Positions 33,317 to 42,279 of a stretch of DNA of 64,000 bases are shown in pieces. The stretch spans positions 143,342-207,341 of the forward strand of contig NZ_LWCS01000054.1 of the NCBI RefSeq assembly GCF_001650495.1, written 5' to 3'. Position numbers and translations under genes: made by a program. The DNA comes from Mycolicibacterium iranicum (lineage in GTDB: Bacteria > Actinomycetota > Actinomycetes > Mycobacteriales > Mycobacteriaceae). Within the stretch, counting starts at the first letter, position 1. Each line of letters starts with the position of its first letter. The notes under the pieces were generated by a model. The model saw only the letters and a program-made list of their open reading frames with translations, ran no database searches and had not been told where the DNA came from.

Positions 33317-35044
33317 GTGCGGGCTGATGCTGAGCCTATGTCCGGCTCGGCCGGACAGCCCAGTACCCAGGCATTGCGGGGCTGGCAGCGGCGAGCGCTG
33401 GTCAGATACCTGACCGCCAAACCGCGAGACTTCCTGGCGGTGGCCACGCCCGGTGCGGGCAAGACCACCTTCGCACTGCGCATCGTCTCCGAACTCCTGG
33501 CCGAGGGCACCGTCGAGGCGGTGACCATCGTGGTACCGACCGAGCACCTCAAAATCCAGTGGGCACAGGCCGCGGCACGGCAGGGCATCGCCCTGGACCC
33601 GAAGTTCTCGAACTCCAACTCCCAAACGTCGTCGGAGTACCACGGCGTCGTCGTCACCTATGCGCAGGTGGCAAGCCACCCGACCCGGCACCGGGTGCGC
33701 ACCGAGAACCGCAGGACCCTCGTCGTGTTCGACGAGATCCACCACGGCGGCGACGCCAAGAGTTGGGGCGACGCGATCCGCGAGGCGTTCGACGACGCGA
33801 CCCGGCGGCTGGCGCTGACGGGGACGCCGTTTCGCAGCGACGACAGCGCCATCCCTTTCGTCACCTACGAGACCGGACCAGACGGTTTCGCCCGTTCCAA
33901 GGCTGACCACACCTACGGGTACTCCGACGCCCTCGCCGACGGTGTCGTGCGGCCGGTGATGTTCATGGCGTACTCGGGTGAGGCGCGATGGCGCGACAGC
34001 GCCGGGGAGGAACACGCCGCACGCCTGGGTGAGCCGCTGACCGCCGAGCAGACCGCGCGGGCCTGGAAGGCGGCGCTCGACCCAAAGGGTGAGTGGATGC
34101 CCGCGGTGATCGCGGCGGCCGACAAGCGACTGCAGGGCAAGCGCCAGCACGTGCCCGACGCCGGCGGCATGATCATCGCCACCGACCAGACCGCAGCCCG
34201 CGCCTACGCCGACCTGCTGACGAAGATCACCGGCGAGGCGCCGACGGTCGTGCTGTCCGACGACAAGGGCGCCTCCGACCGCATCTCGCAGTTCTCGGAA
34301 GGGACCTCGCGCTGGTTGGTCGCGGTGCGCATGGTGTCCGAAGGGGTGGACGTGCCGCGGCTGTCGGTCGGCGTCTACGCCACCAGCGCGTCGACGCCAC
34401 TGTTCTTCGCGCAGGCGATCGGCCGGTTCGTGCGATCGCGCCGTGCCGGCGAGACCGCGAGCATCTTCCTGCCGTCGGTGCCGAATCTGCTGCTGCTCGC
34501 CAGCGAGATGGAGGCCCAGCGCAACCACGTCCTCGGTAAACCTCATCGGGAGAACCTCGAAGACGACCCGCTCGACGCCGAACTCGCCGCGCAAAAGCGT
34601 GACGAGGCAGGCGAAGAAGAGAACAAGGTCGAGTATCTCGGCGCCGACGCCGAGCTCGACCAGGTGATCTTCGACGGCTCGTCATTCGGTACCGCCACAC
34701 CCGCGGGTAGCGACGAGGAGGCCGACTATCTCGGCATTCCGGGGCTTCTCGATGCGGCGTCGATGCGAGATCTGTTGCGCCGCAGGCAAGATGAGCAAAT
34801 TCAGAAGCGCACAGAGTCGGGCGCGCAGGTGCCGAAGTCGACGCACGGGCAGCTGCGCGACCTTCGTAGCGAACTCAACACGTTGGTATCGCTGGCCCAT
34901 CACCGGACGGGCAGGCCGCACGGCTGGATCCACAACGAGCTGCGCCGCCGCTGTGGTGGCCCGCCGGTGGCCGCCGCCACGCGCGAGCAACTTCAGGAAC
35001 GCATCGAAGCGGTGCGCGTGCTGCAGCGTGAGCTAACCGCCTGA
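33317..35044 (+). CDS. DEAD/DEAH-box superfamily 2 helicase
   Basis: A 575-residue SF2 helicase. It begins at a GTG with AAAGGAG six bases upstream. Walker A is ATPGAGKTTFALRI, motif II FDEIHHGGD, motif III LTGTPFRSDD, and motif VI AQAIGRFVRSRRAGE. The C-terminal third (after residue 400) is acidic then basic, with a conserved GWIHNELRRRCGGPPVAAA. It resembles the ERCC3/type III restriction subunit subgroup but has no nuclease domain, and no methylase gene is nearby, so it is probably a chromosomal repair or RNA helicase. Confidence 0.87.
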   Translation: MRADAEPMSGSAGQPSTQALRGWQRRALVRYLTAKPRDFLAVATPGAGKTTFALRIVSELLAEGTVEAVTIVVPTEHLKIQWAQAAARQGIALDPKFSNSNSQTSSEYHGVVVTYAQVASHPTRHRVRTENRRTLVVFDEIHHGGDAKSWGDAIREAFDDATRRLALTGTPFRSDDSAIPFVTYETGPDGFARSKADHTYGYSDALADGVVRPVMFMAYSGEARWRDSAGEEHAARLGEPLTAEQTARAWKAALDPKGEWMPAVIAAADKRLQGKRQHVPDAGGMIIATDQTAARAYADLLTKITGEAPTVVLSDDKGASDRISQFSEGTSRWLVAVRMVSEGVDVPRLSVGVYATSASTPLFFAQAIGRFVRSRRAGETASIFLPSVPNLLLLASEMEAQRNHVLGKPHRENLEDDPLDAELAAQKRDEAGEEENKVEYLGADAELDQVIFDGSSFGTATPAGSDEEADYLGIPGLLDAASMRDLLRRRQDEQIQKRTESGAQVPKSTHGQLRDLRSELNTLVSLAHHRTGRPHGWIHNELRRRCGGPPVAAATREQLQERIEAVRVLQRELTA

Positions 35045-35067
35045 CGCCTCGGGCCTCGTGCTTGCGC

Positions 35068-36447
35068 TCATGCCGTAGCGGAAACTTCTGCCGCGAAACG
35101 CGATTCGTTGCTGCGACGCCGGTGCCGCGCCACTCGGCGCATCATCGCGGGCCGCAACAACCTGCTGGGCGGTTCGAGCATCCCGGTGACGAGGAGAAAC
35201 TGTTCGAGAACCCACGGATCGCTTTCGGCCGCCTGGAGAACGCGCTCGATATAGGCATTGGTGACCTTTGATGTGTAGGTCCGCCGCCCCTCGACCTCCG
35301 GCAGGGCCAGGTCCGACCCCACCGCCGTTCGCCACGCTATCCGCACCGTCCGCGCCGCGGCGCGGTGGAAGCGTCGGTGCACGTTGTGCCCGCCGTGTTG
35401 CAGGCAGTCGCGCAAGACCATGGCCTCGATGGACGCGACGGTCATGCCCTGGCCGTAGATCGGGTTGAAGCTGCACACGGCGTCGCCGACCACCACGAGC
35501 CCACGCGGGCTCTTGGTCAGCTTGTCGTAGCGCCGCCAGCGGTTCGCCGGAAACCTGTGCAGCGCAACGTCGGCCAGCGGTTCGCCGGCACCGAGAGCTG
35601 CGAACACGTCAGCGGGCACGAGCCGCTCCAGGAAGTCCATCAGCTCGGCCACGCTGGCGGGTGGCTGAGCATCACTGCCGAGTGTTCCCGCGCCGACCAC
35701 CCACGTGTCGTGCTCGCAGCGAAACATCGCATAGCCGTAAGGACGTCCGGCGCGAAACAGGTCGAAGATCGCATACTCGCTCAACAGTCCGTCGGGGATT
35801 CGCATGGGCATGCTGACGTAGCTGACGTTCACGGTGAGCCGATCCTCGCGCGGACGCGGATACCCCATCTGTTCGAGAAACACCGGGGTCCGCGAGCCAC
35901 GGCCGGTGGCGTCGACGACGAGGTCGGCGAACAGATCTGCGGTCGTGTGGTCGGTGCGACTCGTCACGCGTGCACCGATCACCTCACCGCCTGCCGAGAT
36001 GAGCGTGTCGAGGTCATGACGGTCGAGGACCGTGATCGCCGGCAGCCCCAGCACCCGCCTCCGCACCTGCCATTCCAGGAACGGGCGACCCGCGTAGTAG
36101 TTCACCAGCCCGCCCGGGTTGGGCAGGCGCCCGGTCCGCAGCAGCAGGTGGCCACCGAAATGCCCACGGAATCTGGACAGGTCGCCGTCACGCCACTCGT
36201 GCGCACCGCCCGCGACCAGGTCCTCGCCGATGCCAGGGAACAGCTCCTCCAGGATCAACCCGCACCGCGCGAGCAGTGCATGCGGTTGCCTGCTCTGCGG
36301 CACCCCGCGTCGCGGTTCCGGGGTGTCGTCGAGTTCGTCGCGCTCGACGACGGTCACCCGTTCGTAGAATTCCGTCAGTACTCGCGCCGCCAACAGCCCC
36401 GCCATGCTCGCGCCGAGCACCACGGCATGTCCACCCCGATTCGCCAT
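35068..36447 (-). CDS. FAD-dependent oxidoreductase (geranylgeranyl-reductase-like)
   Basis: A 459-residue flavoprotein with HAVVLGASMAGLLAARVLTE (FAD motif), a DGxxS/T-like VVDATGRGSRTPVFLEQMGY and the GD motif in LVVVGDAVCSFNPIYGQGMT. The C-terminal domain lacks thioredoxin similarity. The family includes squalene/halogenase-like and geranylgeranyl reductase-like enzymes that act on lipids or polyketides; the substrate is unknown. The ATG at 36447 lies close to the motif, and the 34-bp gap behind an SRPBCC gene suggests an operon. Confidence 0.8.
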   Translation of the reverse strand: MANRGGHAVVLGASMAGLLAARVLTEFYERVTVVERDELDDTPEPRRGVPQSRQPHALLARCGLILEELFPGIGEDLVAGGAHEWRDGDLSRFRGHFGGHLLLRTGRLPNPGGLVNYYAGRPFLEWQVRRRVLGLPAITVLDRHDLDTLISAGGEVIGARVTSRTDHTTADLFADLVVDATGRGSRTPVFLEQMGYPRPREDRLTVNVSYVSMPMRIPDGLLSEYAIFDLFRAGRPYGYAMFRCEHDTWVVGAGTLGSDAQPPASVAELMDFLERLVPADVFAALGAGEPLADVALHRFPANRWRRYDKLTKSPRGLVVVGDAVCSFNPIYGQGMTVASIEAMVLRDCLQHGGHNVHRRFHRAAARTVRIAWRTAVGSDLALPEVEGRRTYTSKVTNAYIERVLQAAESDPWVLEQFLLVTGMLEPPSRLLRPAMMRRVARHRRRSNESRFAAEVSATA

Positions 36448-36481
36448 GTCTCCATGAGGCACCGCGAAAGCGCGGAATGCA

Positions 36482-36973
36482 TCAACCGAACGGATGAGAT
36501 TTCGCTGCGACAGCGAGCTCTGCAAGGTTCGCGAGCGAGTTCTCCAGATGCTGGACGGGAAAGGGCGGGAACTCGATGTGCTCCCGCAGCATCGGCGGCA
36601 CTGCCGACCAGTCGTAGCTCAGCGTCACGCGAGTCTGGTCTGTCCCGAGCCGCTCCAGGTCATAGCGCCACGTCCAGCCACCGAACTCGACGACACCGTC
36701 CTCACCCTGCTGACCCGGCTCCCACGCGATCGCGCGGTCCCGCTCGAACGCGGTGACCTTGTTGGCCATCTCGTAGTGCCCGTTGGGATGGTTGTCGTGA
36801 TACATGCCGATGCGGAACATCTGGCCGGTGTGGGTGAGCAGCTCACCGTCCAGCGAGTCCCGCACCCAGCCCGTGCCGTCGATCGCGGCGTGCCGGGAGG
36901 GGTCGGCCAGTACGGCGAACACTGCGGATGCCGTCGCGTCGATGATGCTGCTCACATTCATGGTCTCGGTCAT
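36482..36973 (-). CDS. SRPBCC-family protein
   Basis: A 163-residue START-like protein: MTETMNVSSIIDATASAVFA opens the fold, with VLADPSRHAAIDGTGWV and the later GGWTWRYDLERLGTDQTRVT. These beta-grip proteins bind hydrophobic ligands or act as cyclases. It is upstream of, and probably co-transcribed with, the FAD oxidoreductase, so it might bind the same substrate. ATG at 36973, or the internal ATG at 36961. Confidence 0.83.
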   Translation of the reverse strand: MTETMNVSSIIDATASAVFAVLADPSRHAAIDGTGWVRDSLDGELLTHTGQMFRIGMYHDNHPNGHYEMANKVTAFERDRAIAWEPGQQGEDGVVEFGGWTWRYDLERLGTDQTRVTLSYDWSAVPPMLREHIEFPPFPVQHLENSLANLAELAVAAKSHPFG

Positions 36974-37010
36974 GCCGGATCAGACCATGCGCCACGCGCA
37001 AACTCATCGG

Positions 37011-37826
37011 CTAGAGCCCGAGCAACTCAGGCAGATCAGCCACCGAATCGATGACGTGGTTGGGCTGCATGGCGAATTCATCTGCGGCCCAACGGTCCAG
37101 CGTGTCCTGCCTGAACTTGCCGGTGCGCACCAGCACCCCGGTCATTCCGACCACCTGGCCGGCGAGCACATCGTTGTTCAGGTCGTCGCCGACCATGTAC
37201 ATCTCCTCGGCGTCGACCCCTAGGCGGCTCGCCGCGGACAGAAAACCCTCCGGCGCGGGCTTGCCGACGGCGGTGGCTTTGCGGCCCGAGGTCTGCTCCA
37301 TGCCGATCAGGTACATCCCGGTGTCGACGCGCAGACCATCGGTCGTCGTCCAGGCAGTGCTGCGGTGCATCGCCACCACCGGCACGCCTTGGGCCATCCA
37401 GTCATAGACCCACGACAACGTGAGATGGCTGTACTCGCGTCCGGCGCCGCCGAGCAACACCACGTCCGGCGGCTCGGGCGCGCGCGGACCGGTGAACTCG
37501 CTGGAGTAGACGATGTCGATGCCCGGCATGTCCTCATCGATCTGCCCACTGTTGACCAGGAAGCAGCGGGCGTCCGGGTACCTGCTGCGGACGTAGTCGG
37601 CCGTCAGCACCGCCGCGGTGATCACCTCGTCGGAGCGCACCGCCATGCCCGCGTCGGTCAGCAGGTCAGCGATCTGTGCACGGGTCTTGGTGGTCGTGTT
37701 GGTCAGATATGCGCACGCGATCTGGTTGTCCGCCAGTGCCCGCAGCGATTCCGCCGCGCCCGGAATCGGCTTCCACGAGGTCACCAGCACACCATCGATG
37801 TCGAACAGCACTCCACCGATAGCCAT
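37011..37826 (-). CDS. HAD-superfamily IIA phosphatase (NagD-like)
   Basis: A 271-residue HAD hydrolase of subfamily IIA: nucleophile in VLFDIDGVLVTSWKP, motif II YLTNTTTKTRAQI (Thr), Lys in AVGKPAPEGF, and motif IV MVGDDLNNDVLAGQVVG. The cap lies between motifs II and III as in NagD and PGP. It dephosphorylates small phosphometabolites. The ATG at 37826 fits the family. It is divergent from the MerR gene with an 88-bp gap. Confidence 0.88.
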   Translation of the reverse strand: MAIGGVLFDIDGVLVTSWKPIPGAAESLRALADNQIACAYLTNTTTKTRAQIADLLTDAGMAVRSDEVITAAVLTADYVRSRYPDARCFLVNSGQIDEDMPGIDIVYSSEFTGPRAPEPPDVVLLGGAGREYSHLTLSWVYDWMAQGVPVVAMHRSTAWTTTDGLRVDTGMYLIGMEQTSGRKATAVGKPAPEGFLSAASRLGVDAEEMYMVGDDLNNDVLAGQVVGMTGVLVRTGKFRQDTLDRWAADEFAMQPNHVIDSVADLPELLGL

Positions 37827-37876
37827 GGTGCGACAGTAAACGGCAGGCGGGCGCACGCAACTCGGGGCCCGGGGAC

Positions 37877-37907
37877 TTGACCCTGACGCAACGTGAGGCA
37901 CCAGCCT
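37877..37907 (+). promoter_or_regulatory. MerR-type promoter/operator, probably leaderless
   Basis: TTGACC (-35, 37877-37882) and CAGCCT (-10, 37902-37907) are separated by 19 bp, the over-long spacer typical of MerR-controlled promoters. In the spacer lies CCTGACGCAACGTGAGG, a pseudo-palindrome (CCT-ACG...CGT-AGG). The ATG follows the -10 by seven bases, so the mRNA would begin at the start codon. Confidence 0.75.
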
Positions 37908-37914
37908 GGTCGAC

Positions 37915-38688
37915 ATGACGCGGGAGGTGCCGGTGGAAGAACTCACGGTGGGCGACGTCGCGGTGCGCTTCGGCATCACGGTCCGGACGCTTCACCACTA
38001 CGACGCCATCGGGTTGTTGACGCCGAGTCGGCGTAGCGCCTCGGGGTACCGGGTGTACACGTCGGCCGACCTGACCCGGTTGTCGCAGATCATCGTCTAT
38101 CGCCGGCTCGAGATGTCTCTCGACGAGATCGCCTCCGTGCTGGACGAGGGCGACGAGATCAGCCATCTGCGCCGCCAGCGCGAACGCGTCATGTCCCGGC
38201 TCGACGAGTTGACCGACCTCGTCGGGGCAATCGATCAAGCGTTGGAGAAAGCGATGACGAACACCCCCATGACCGATGACGATATGCGCGAACTGTTCGG
38301 TGAAGGCTTCGACGACTATCAGGCAGAAGCCGAGCAGAAGTGGGGCGATACCGACGCATGGAAGGAATCGCAGCGTCGGGCGAAGTCCTACGGCAAAGAA
38401 GAGTGGATCCGCATCAAAGCCGAGGGCGAGGCTGTGGAGAAGGCCCTGTCCGATGCGTTCCGCGCCGGACTTCCCGCCGATTCCGAAGAGGCGATGAACG
38501 CGGCTGAGCAGCACCGGCTGCACGTCAATCGGTGGTTCTACGATTGCCCGCCGGATTTCCACCGCAACCTGGGCGACATGTACGTCAGCGACCCGAGGTA
38601 CGTCGCCACCTACGACGAAACCTTCGGGCTGCCGGGCCTGGCGAGCTACTGCCGGGACGCGATCCACGCGAACGCCGACCGGAGCTAG
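37915..38688 (+). CDS. MerR-family regulator with TipAS domain
   Basis: A 257-residue TipA-L-like activator. N-terminus: winged helix LTVGDVAVRFGITVRTLHHY then IGLLTPSRRSASGYRVYTSA. A long dimer helix (about 80-115) leads into a TipAS ligand domain (about 120-257): LFGEGFDDYQAEAEQKWGDT, HRLHVNRWFYDCPPDFH (with the Cys that traps thiopeptides in TipA) and DPRYVATYDETFGLPGLA. It likely senses thiopeptide-like or other drugs and autoregulates at the 19-bp-spacer promoter. Its TAG stop and that of the convergent PH-domain gene share CTAG. Confidence 0.9.
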   Translation: MTREVPVEELTVGDVAVRFGITVRTLHHYDAIGLLTPSRRSASGYRVYTSADLTRLSQIIVYRRLEMSLDEIASVLDEGDEISHLRRQRERVMSRLDELTDLVGAIDQALEKAMTNTPMTDDDMRELFGEGFDDYQAEAEQKWGDTDAWKESQRRAKSYGKEEWIRIKAEGEAVEKALSDAFRAGLPADSEEAMNAAEQHRLHVNRWFYDCPPDFHRNLGDMYVSDPRYVATYDETFGLPGLASYCRDAIHANADRS

Positions 38689-40118
38689 CCGCGCGCCCAG
38701 TGGCTATCGCCCACCCACGGCGACGTGGTCGCCGCGATCGTCCATGCGAGGTCTGCGGGCACGTCGATCAGCTCGTAGCGCTTCACACCGGCGGCGGTCG
38801 CGGCGACCAGCGTGGCCACACCTGCCCGACGCTGAAACAGCGTCTGGCGCACCGTCCAGCCGACAATGCCCGCCGCGGCCACGCAGTCGCGGCGACGGAC
38901 GAGGCTGCCGGAGCGGGCGACCAGCCAGCCGTCGCCGAGGCGGTGCCCAAGCGATCGCGACCGGTCGAACGCCAGAAAACAACAGAACGCCGCCATCGCC
39001 CCCACCACCAGCCACGCCCACAGCGGCGCAGCACCCCACAGCGCCAGGCCCGCCGCGGCGACGGCAGGAACGGCGAGCGCCCTCGTCCAGCGCCGCCGCG
39101 TCGCCGCCGGCCCGTGTACCGTCAGCGGTCCCGTCACGGCGCTCGGCTGGTCGATCAGATCGATCAACACCGACTGGGCAGTGTCACGCGGGCACGCCGG
39201 GAGCAACTGAGACGCCTCGCCCGCTCCAGCTACGCCGGTCATCACGGCATCAAGCCGTGCTCCGCCGAACATCCGCACCAGCAACGGTTCCCGCAGCGAA
39301 CCGCCGCGCAGGCGGCGCATGTCGAAGGTGTGTTCTCGTACCCGGAGCAGGCCGTGTGAAAGGTGCAGAACTTCGGCGTCTCGGCGCAGCACCAGGTTTC
39401 CGTAGGTGACGAGCGACTGCGTGACCGAAAGCGCCACCGACGCGAGCAGCACCACGATCACGCCGGCAGCAACCACGGCGGCAACGCCCAGATCCTTCGC
39501 CGCGTCCTCCCCGGCGCGGACCAGGCTCGAATCACGCAGGGCACCAAGCACTCCAGCCTGTGTCACCACCCCGAACGCGGCCACGATCATCGCCAGCCCG
39601 GTGAACGTCAGCGGGCTGTAGCGCAGCCAGGAGGGCCGCCACCGCGCCAGCACCCGCCCCGGTGTTTCCGCAGGGTCGGGAACGGCGAGCGAGTCCGCAA
39701 GCAGAACCGCTCGCAGTTGCGCGACCTCGGCCGCGGCGACCGCGTCGAGTTCGAAAGCGGTGTCACCCCTGGCCTCCTGGCCGGTGCTGACCTTGAGCAC
39801 CGTCAACCCGAGAAGCCGGTGCAGAAGCCGCGCGTCGGTGGATACCGACCGAATCCGGTTGCGGGGCACCGAAAGCACTGTCCGCTGCAGCACCCCGGTG
39901 CGCAGCTGCACGTCGTCGGGACCGATGCGGTACGTCGTGGTGAACCAGCGGGCCAACCCGTAGGCGACGACGAGGGCGATGCCGAGGACGGTCCACATCG
40001 GGTTCCCGGTCGCCGACCCGAGCACCAGAGACCCGATCAGCACCGGGATCTGGCGCACCACCTCGTGCACCGGGTGCACCAGCAGCATGCGCGGGCTCAG
40101 CCGAGACCACGGATTCAT
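38685..40118 (-). CDS. bacterial PH (DUF304/bPH2) membrane protein, YdbT-like
   Basis: A 477-residue membrane protein with two to three bPH2 modules and alternating hydrophobic pairs. The first (about 60-140) has YRIGPDDVQLRTGVLQRTVL and NRIRSVSTDARLLHRLLGL, the second (about 235-330) has LVLRRDAEVLHLSHGLLRVR, and the third (about 405-470) WLVARSGSLVRRRDCVAAAG. Such YdbS/YdbT pairs are common in Firmicutes and Actinobacteria and their role is unknown (membrane stress or lipid homeostasis is suspected). Its ATG overlaps the smaller PH gene's stop (ATGA). Confidence 0.85.
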   Translation of the reverse strand: MNPWSRLSPRMLLVHPVHEVVRQIPVLIGSLVLGSATGNPMWTVLGIALVVAYGLARWFTTTYRIGPDDVQLRTGVLQRTVLSVPRNRIRSVSTDARLLHRLLGLTVLKVSTGQEARGDTAFELDAVAAAEVAQLRAVLLADSLAVPDPAETPGRVLARWRPSWLRYSPLTFTGLAMIVAAFGVVTQAGVLGALRDSSLVRAGEDAAKDLGVAAVVAAGVIVVLLASVALSVTQSLVTYGNLVLRRDAEVLHLSHGLLRVREHTFDMRRLRGGSLREPLLVRMFGGARLDAVMTGVAGAGEASQLLPACPRDTAQSVLIDLIDQPSAVTGPLTVHGPAATRRRWTRALAVPAVAAAGLALWGAAPLWAWLVVGAMAAFCCFLAFDRSRSLGHRLGDGWLVARSGSLVRRRDCVAAAGIVGWTVRQTLFQRRAGVATLVAATAAGVKRYELIDVPADLAWTIAATTSPWVGDSHWARG

Positions 40119-40597
40119 GTGGCGTCCTCGGCCCCCAACGCCGCGATGTCGGTCAGCCGGGCCACCACCTGATCGGCCACGTCGACATCGAGGGCGACGA
40201 TGCGCACGGCGCCGGCCGACGACGCCGTCGTCACCGTCACGTTGGCCAGCCCGAACAGTCGGTCCAAAGGTCCCCGGTACGTGTCCACCGTCTGTACCCG
40301 CGAGATCGGGGCGATCCGGCGTTCCTGAACCAGCCACCCCGACCGCGTGTATACCGCCGTCGGGTCCAGCTCCCACCGGTGCACGCGATAGCGCCACAGC
40401 GGTGCGACGACGACCGATACGGCCGCGCCAACCAGGGTGGCGACGGCCACGAGCGCGTGGAGCCAGGGCGTCCGCCCGTCGAGCACGAACCACACCGCCT
40501 GCGCGACGACCGCGAACATCCACGGAATGGCTGCCCCGATGGCCCAGACAAGCGGCGCTTTCCGGCTCGGCGGGTGCGCCGGTTCGACCAGGTGCAC
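40115..40597 (-). CDS. bacterial PH-domain membrane protein, YdbS-like
   Basis: A 160-residue protein with two membrane helices (PLVWAIGAAIPWMFAVVAQA and HALVAVATLVGAAVSVVVAP), then one bPH2 domain: YRVHRWELDPTAVYTRSGWL followed by IAPISRVQTVDTYRGPLDRL. The GTG at 40597 is chosen: it begins VHLVEPAHPP, and a -10 box lies seven bases before it; the longer in-frame opening runs under the divergent flavoprotein. It forms a two-gene operon with the larger PH protein, and the two probably form a complex. Confidence 0.82.
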   Translation of the reverse strand: MHLVEPAHPPSRKAPLVWAIGAAIPWMFAVVAQAVWFVLDGRTPWLHALVAVATLVGAAVSVVVAPLWRYRVHRWELDPTAVYTRSGWLVQERRIAPISRVQTVDTYRGPLDRLFGLANVTVTTASSAGAVRIVALDVDVADQVVARLTDIAALGAEDAT

Positions 40598-40604
40598 GCC
40601 TTCG

Positions 40605-40614
40605 AGACTAGTGT
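40605..40614. promoter_or_regulatory. overlapping divergent -10 boxes of two leaderless promoters
   Basis: AGACTAGTGT holds TAGTCT on the minus strand (40610 to 40605), seven bases from the GTG of the PH gene at 40597, and TAGTGT on the plus strand (40609-40614), eight bases from the ATG of the KstD-like gene at 40623. Both mRNAs would be leaderless. The two -10 boxes overlap by two bases, so only one polymerase could open this DNA at a time. Confidence 0.6.
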
Positions 40615-40622
40615 CGGCCCAG

Positions 40623-42275
40623 ATGACGACGAAGTCCGCGGACGCGATCGTGGTGGGCCACGGCCTCGCTGGGTTGGTGGCGACATGCGAACTCGCCGAC
40701 GCGGGCAAGCGGGTCCTTCTGCTCGACCAGCAGGGCCCCGCGGATCTCGGCGGTCAGGCGTACTGGTCCTACGGCGGACTGTTCATGGTCGACACCCCCG
40801 AGCAGCGCCGCCTCGGCATCAAGGACTCCCGCGAGCTCGCGATGCAGGACTGGCTGAGTTCGGCTGAGTTCTCCGACGGCGCCGACGACCGTTGGGCACG
40901 CCAATGGGCTTCCCGCTACCTCGATTTCGCGTCCGGCGAGAAGCGTCGCTGGCTGCGCAGCCTCGGCTGGCGGCCGTATCCCATCCCGGTGTGGCCCGAA
41001 CGCGGCGGCCATGGCGCGCTCGGATCGGGCAACAGCGTTCCCCGTTTCCACGTCACGTGGGGCACCGGACCCGGCATCGTCGAGATCTTCGCCGAGCGGG
41101 TGCGGGCCGCCCGGGCCCGCGGTGTGGTCACGTGTCTGCACTGGCACCGCGTCGACGAGCTGATCGTCGACAACAACACCGTCACCGGAGTCCGCGGCAA
41201 GACATTGCAGCCGTCGGCGTACCGGCGCGGGGAACCATCGCGGCCAACCGAGTCAGGCGATTTCACCCTCGTCGCACCGGCCGTACTCCTGGCCACCGGC
41301 GGGGTCGGCGGCAGCCCGGAGCTCGTGCGCGAGCTCTTCACCCGGAGCTTCGGCCGTTATCCCGACGAATTGCTGTGCGGCAACCCCGCTTACGTCGACG
41401 GCAAGATGATCGCTATCGCGAAGAGTGCAGGCGCCCACGTGGTCAACGAGGACCGGTTGTGGTTCTACCCCGACGGTGTCAAGAACATCGAACCGATTTG
41501 GCCCAACCACGGAATTCACGTCACGGCAGGGCCGTCAGCATTGTGGCTCGACGCGTCCGGTGAGAGGTTCCCCCCACCGCTGTACCCGAACTTCGACACC
41601 GTCGGCGCTGTCCGTCACGTGGTGGCAACGGGGCACTCCTACTCGTGGCTGATCATGAATCGCGAGATCTTCCGTAGGGAGTTCGGGATGTCCGGCCAGG
41701 AGCAGAACCCGGCGCTGACGGGAAAGCACGTCTGGAAAGTTGTGAAAGGGACCCTGAATCCGGTCATCTCGCCGCACATGCAGCGCTTTCTGGACGAGGG
41801 TGAGGACTTCGTCACCGCCCACTCGATAGACGGCCTCGCCTCCGGCATGAACGCGGTGCCGGGTGTGCAGCCCATCGATGAGGAGGTCCTCGAGCGTCAG
41901 ATCCGGGCCCGTGACGCCCAGTCACGCAACGCCTACAGCAAGGATTTGCAGTTCGCCGCGATCCGCAATGCGAGGCGCTACCTGCCTGACAGGTCGCGGA
42001 TCGCCAAACCTGGGCCCCTCCTCGATGGCTCACAGCTCATCGCAGTGAAGCTCCACATCACGACCCGCAAGACGCTGGGCGGCCTGCAGACCGACACCGC
42101 CGGTCGAGTCTTGACGGCGGGCGGTGACCCCTTGCCGGGGCTCTACGCCGCGGGCGAGGTGTCGGGCTTCGGCGGCGGCGGTATCCACGGCCGACGCTCG
42201 CTGGAGGGAACCTTCGTCGGCGGGTGCCTGTTTACCGGGAGGGTCACGGGACGTTCAATCGTCTCCGTAAGTTGA
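40623..42275 (+). CDS. FAD-binding dehydrogenase, KstD-like
   Basis: A 550-residue flavoprotein: ADAIVVGHGLAGLVATCELA (FAD), GGQAYWSYGGLFMVD near residue 55, ALGSGNSVPRFHVTWGTGPG, VLLATGGVGGSPELVRELF and the closing GLYAAGEVSGFGGGGIHGRR. It belongs to the succinate dehydrogenase/fumarate reductase flavoprotein and 3-ketosteroid delta1-dehydrogenase group; from memory M. tuberculosis Rv0785 is of this kind. A steroid or other lipid substrate is likely but not shown. The SDR paralog 3 starts 4 bp after its stop. Confidence 0.85.
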   Translation: MTTKSADAIVVGHGLAGLVATCELADAGKRVLLLDQQGPADLGGQAYWSYGGLFMVDTPEQRRLGIKDSRELAMQDWLSSAEFSDGADDRWARQWASRYLDFASGEKRRWLRSLGWRPYPIPVWPERGGHGALGSGNSVPRFHVTWGTGPGIVEIFAERVRAARARGVVTCLHWHRVDELIVDNNTVTGVRGKTLQPSAYRRGEPSRPTESGDFTLVAPAVLLATGGVGGSPELVRELFTRSFGRYPDELLCGNPAYVDGKMIAIAKSAGAHVVNEDRLWFYPDGVKNIEPIWPNHGIHVTAGPSALWLDASGERFPPPLYPNFDTVGAVRHVVATGHSYSWLIMNREIFRREFGMSGQEQNPALTGKHVWKVVKGTLNPVISPHMQRFLDEGEDFVTAHSIDGLASGMNAVPGVQPIDEEVLERQIRARDAQSRNAYSKDLQFAAIRNARRYLPDRSRIAKPGPLLDGSQLIAVKLHITTRKTLGGLQTDTAGRVLTAGGDPLPGLYAAGEVSGFGGGGIHGRRSLEGTFVGGCLFTGRVTGRSIVSVS

Positions 42276-42279
42276 TGTC

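Noticed and set aside
34539..34551. AACCTCATCGGGA, a 13-base match to part of the 27-bp repeat, inside the helicase gene
   Set aside because: Falls in normal coding sequence and does not extend; treated as chance.
33317..35044. Possible restriction-modification or defence helicase
   Set aside because: No nuclease domain, methylase or other defence gene nearby; neighbours are metabolic genes.
38685..38688. Convergent stops sharing CTAG
   Set aside because: Compact packing only; no regulatory meaning is evident.
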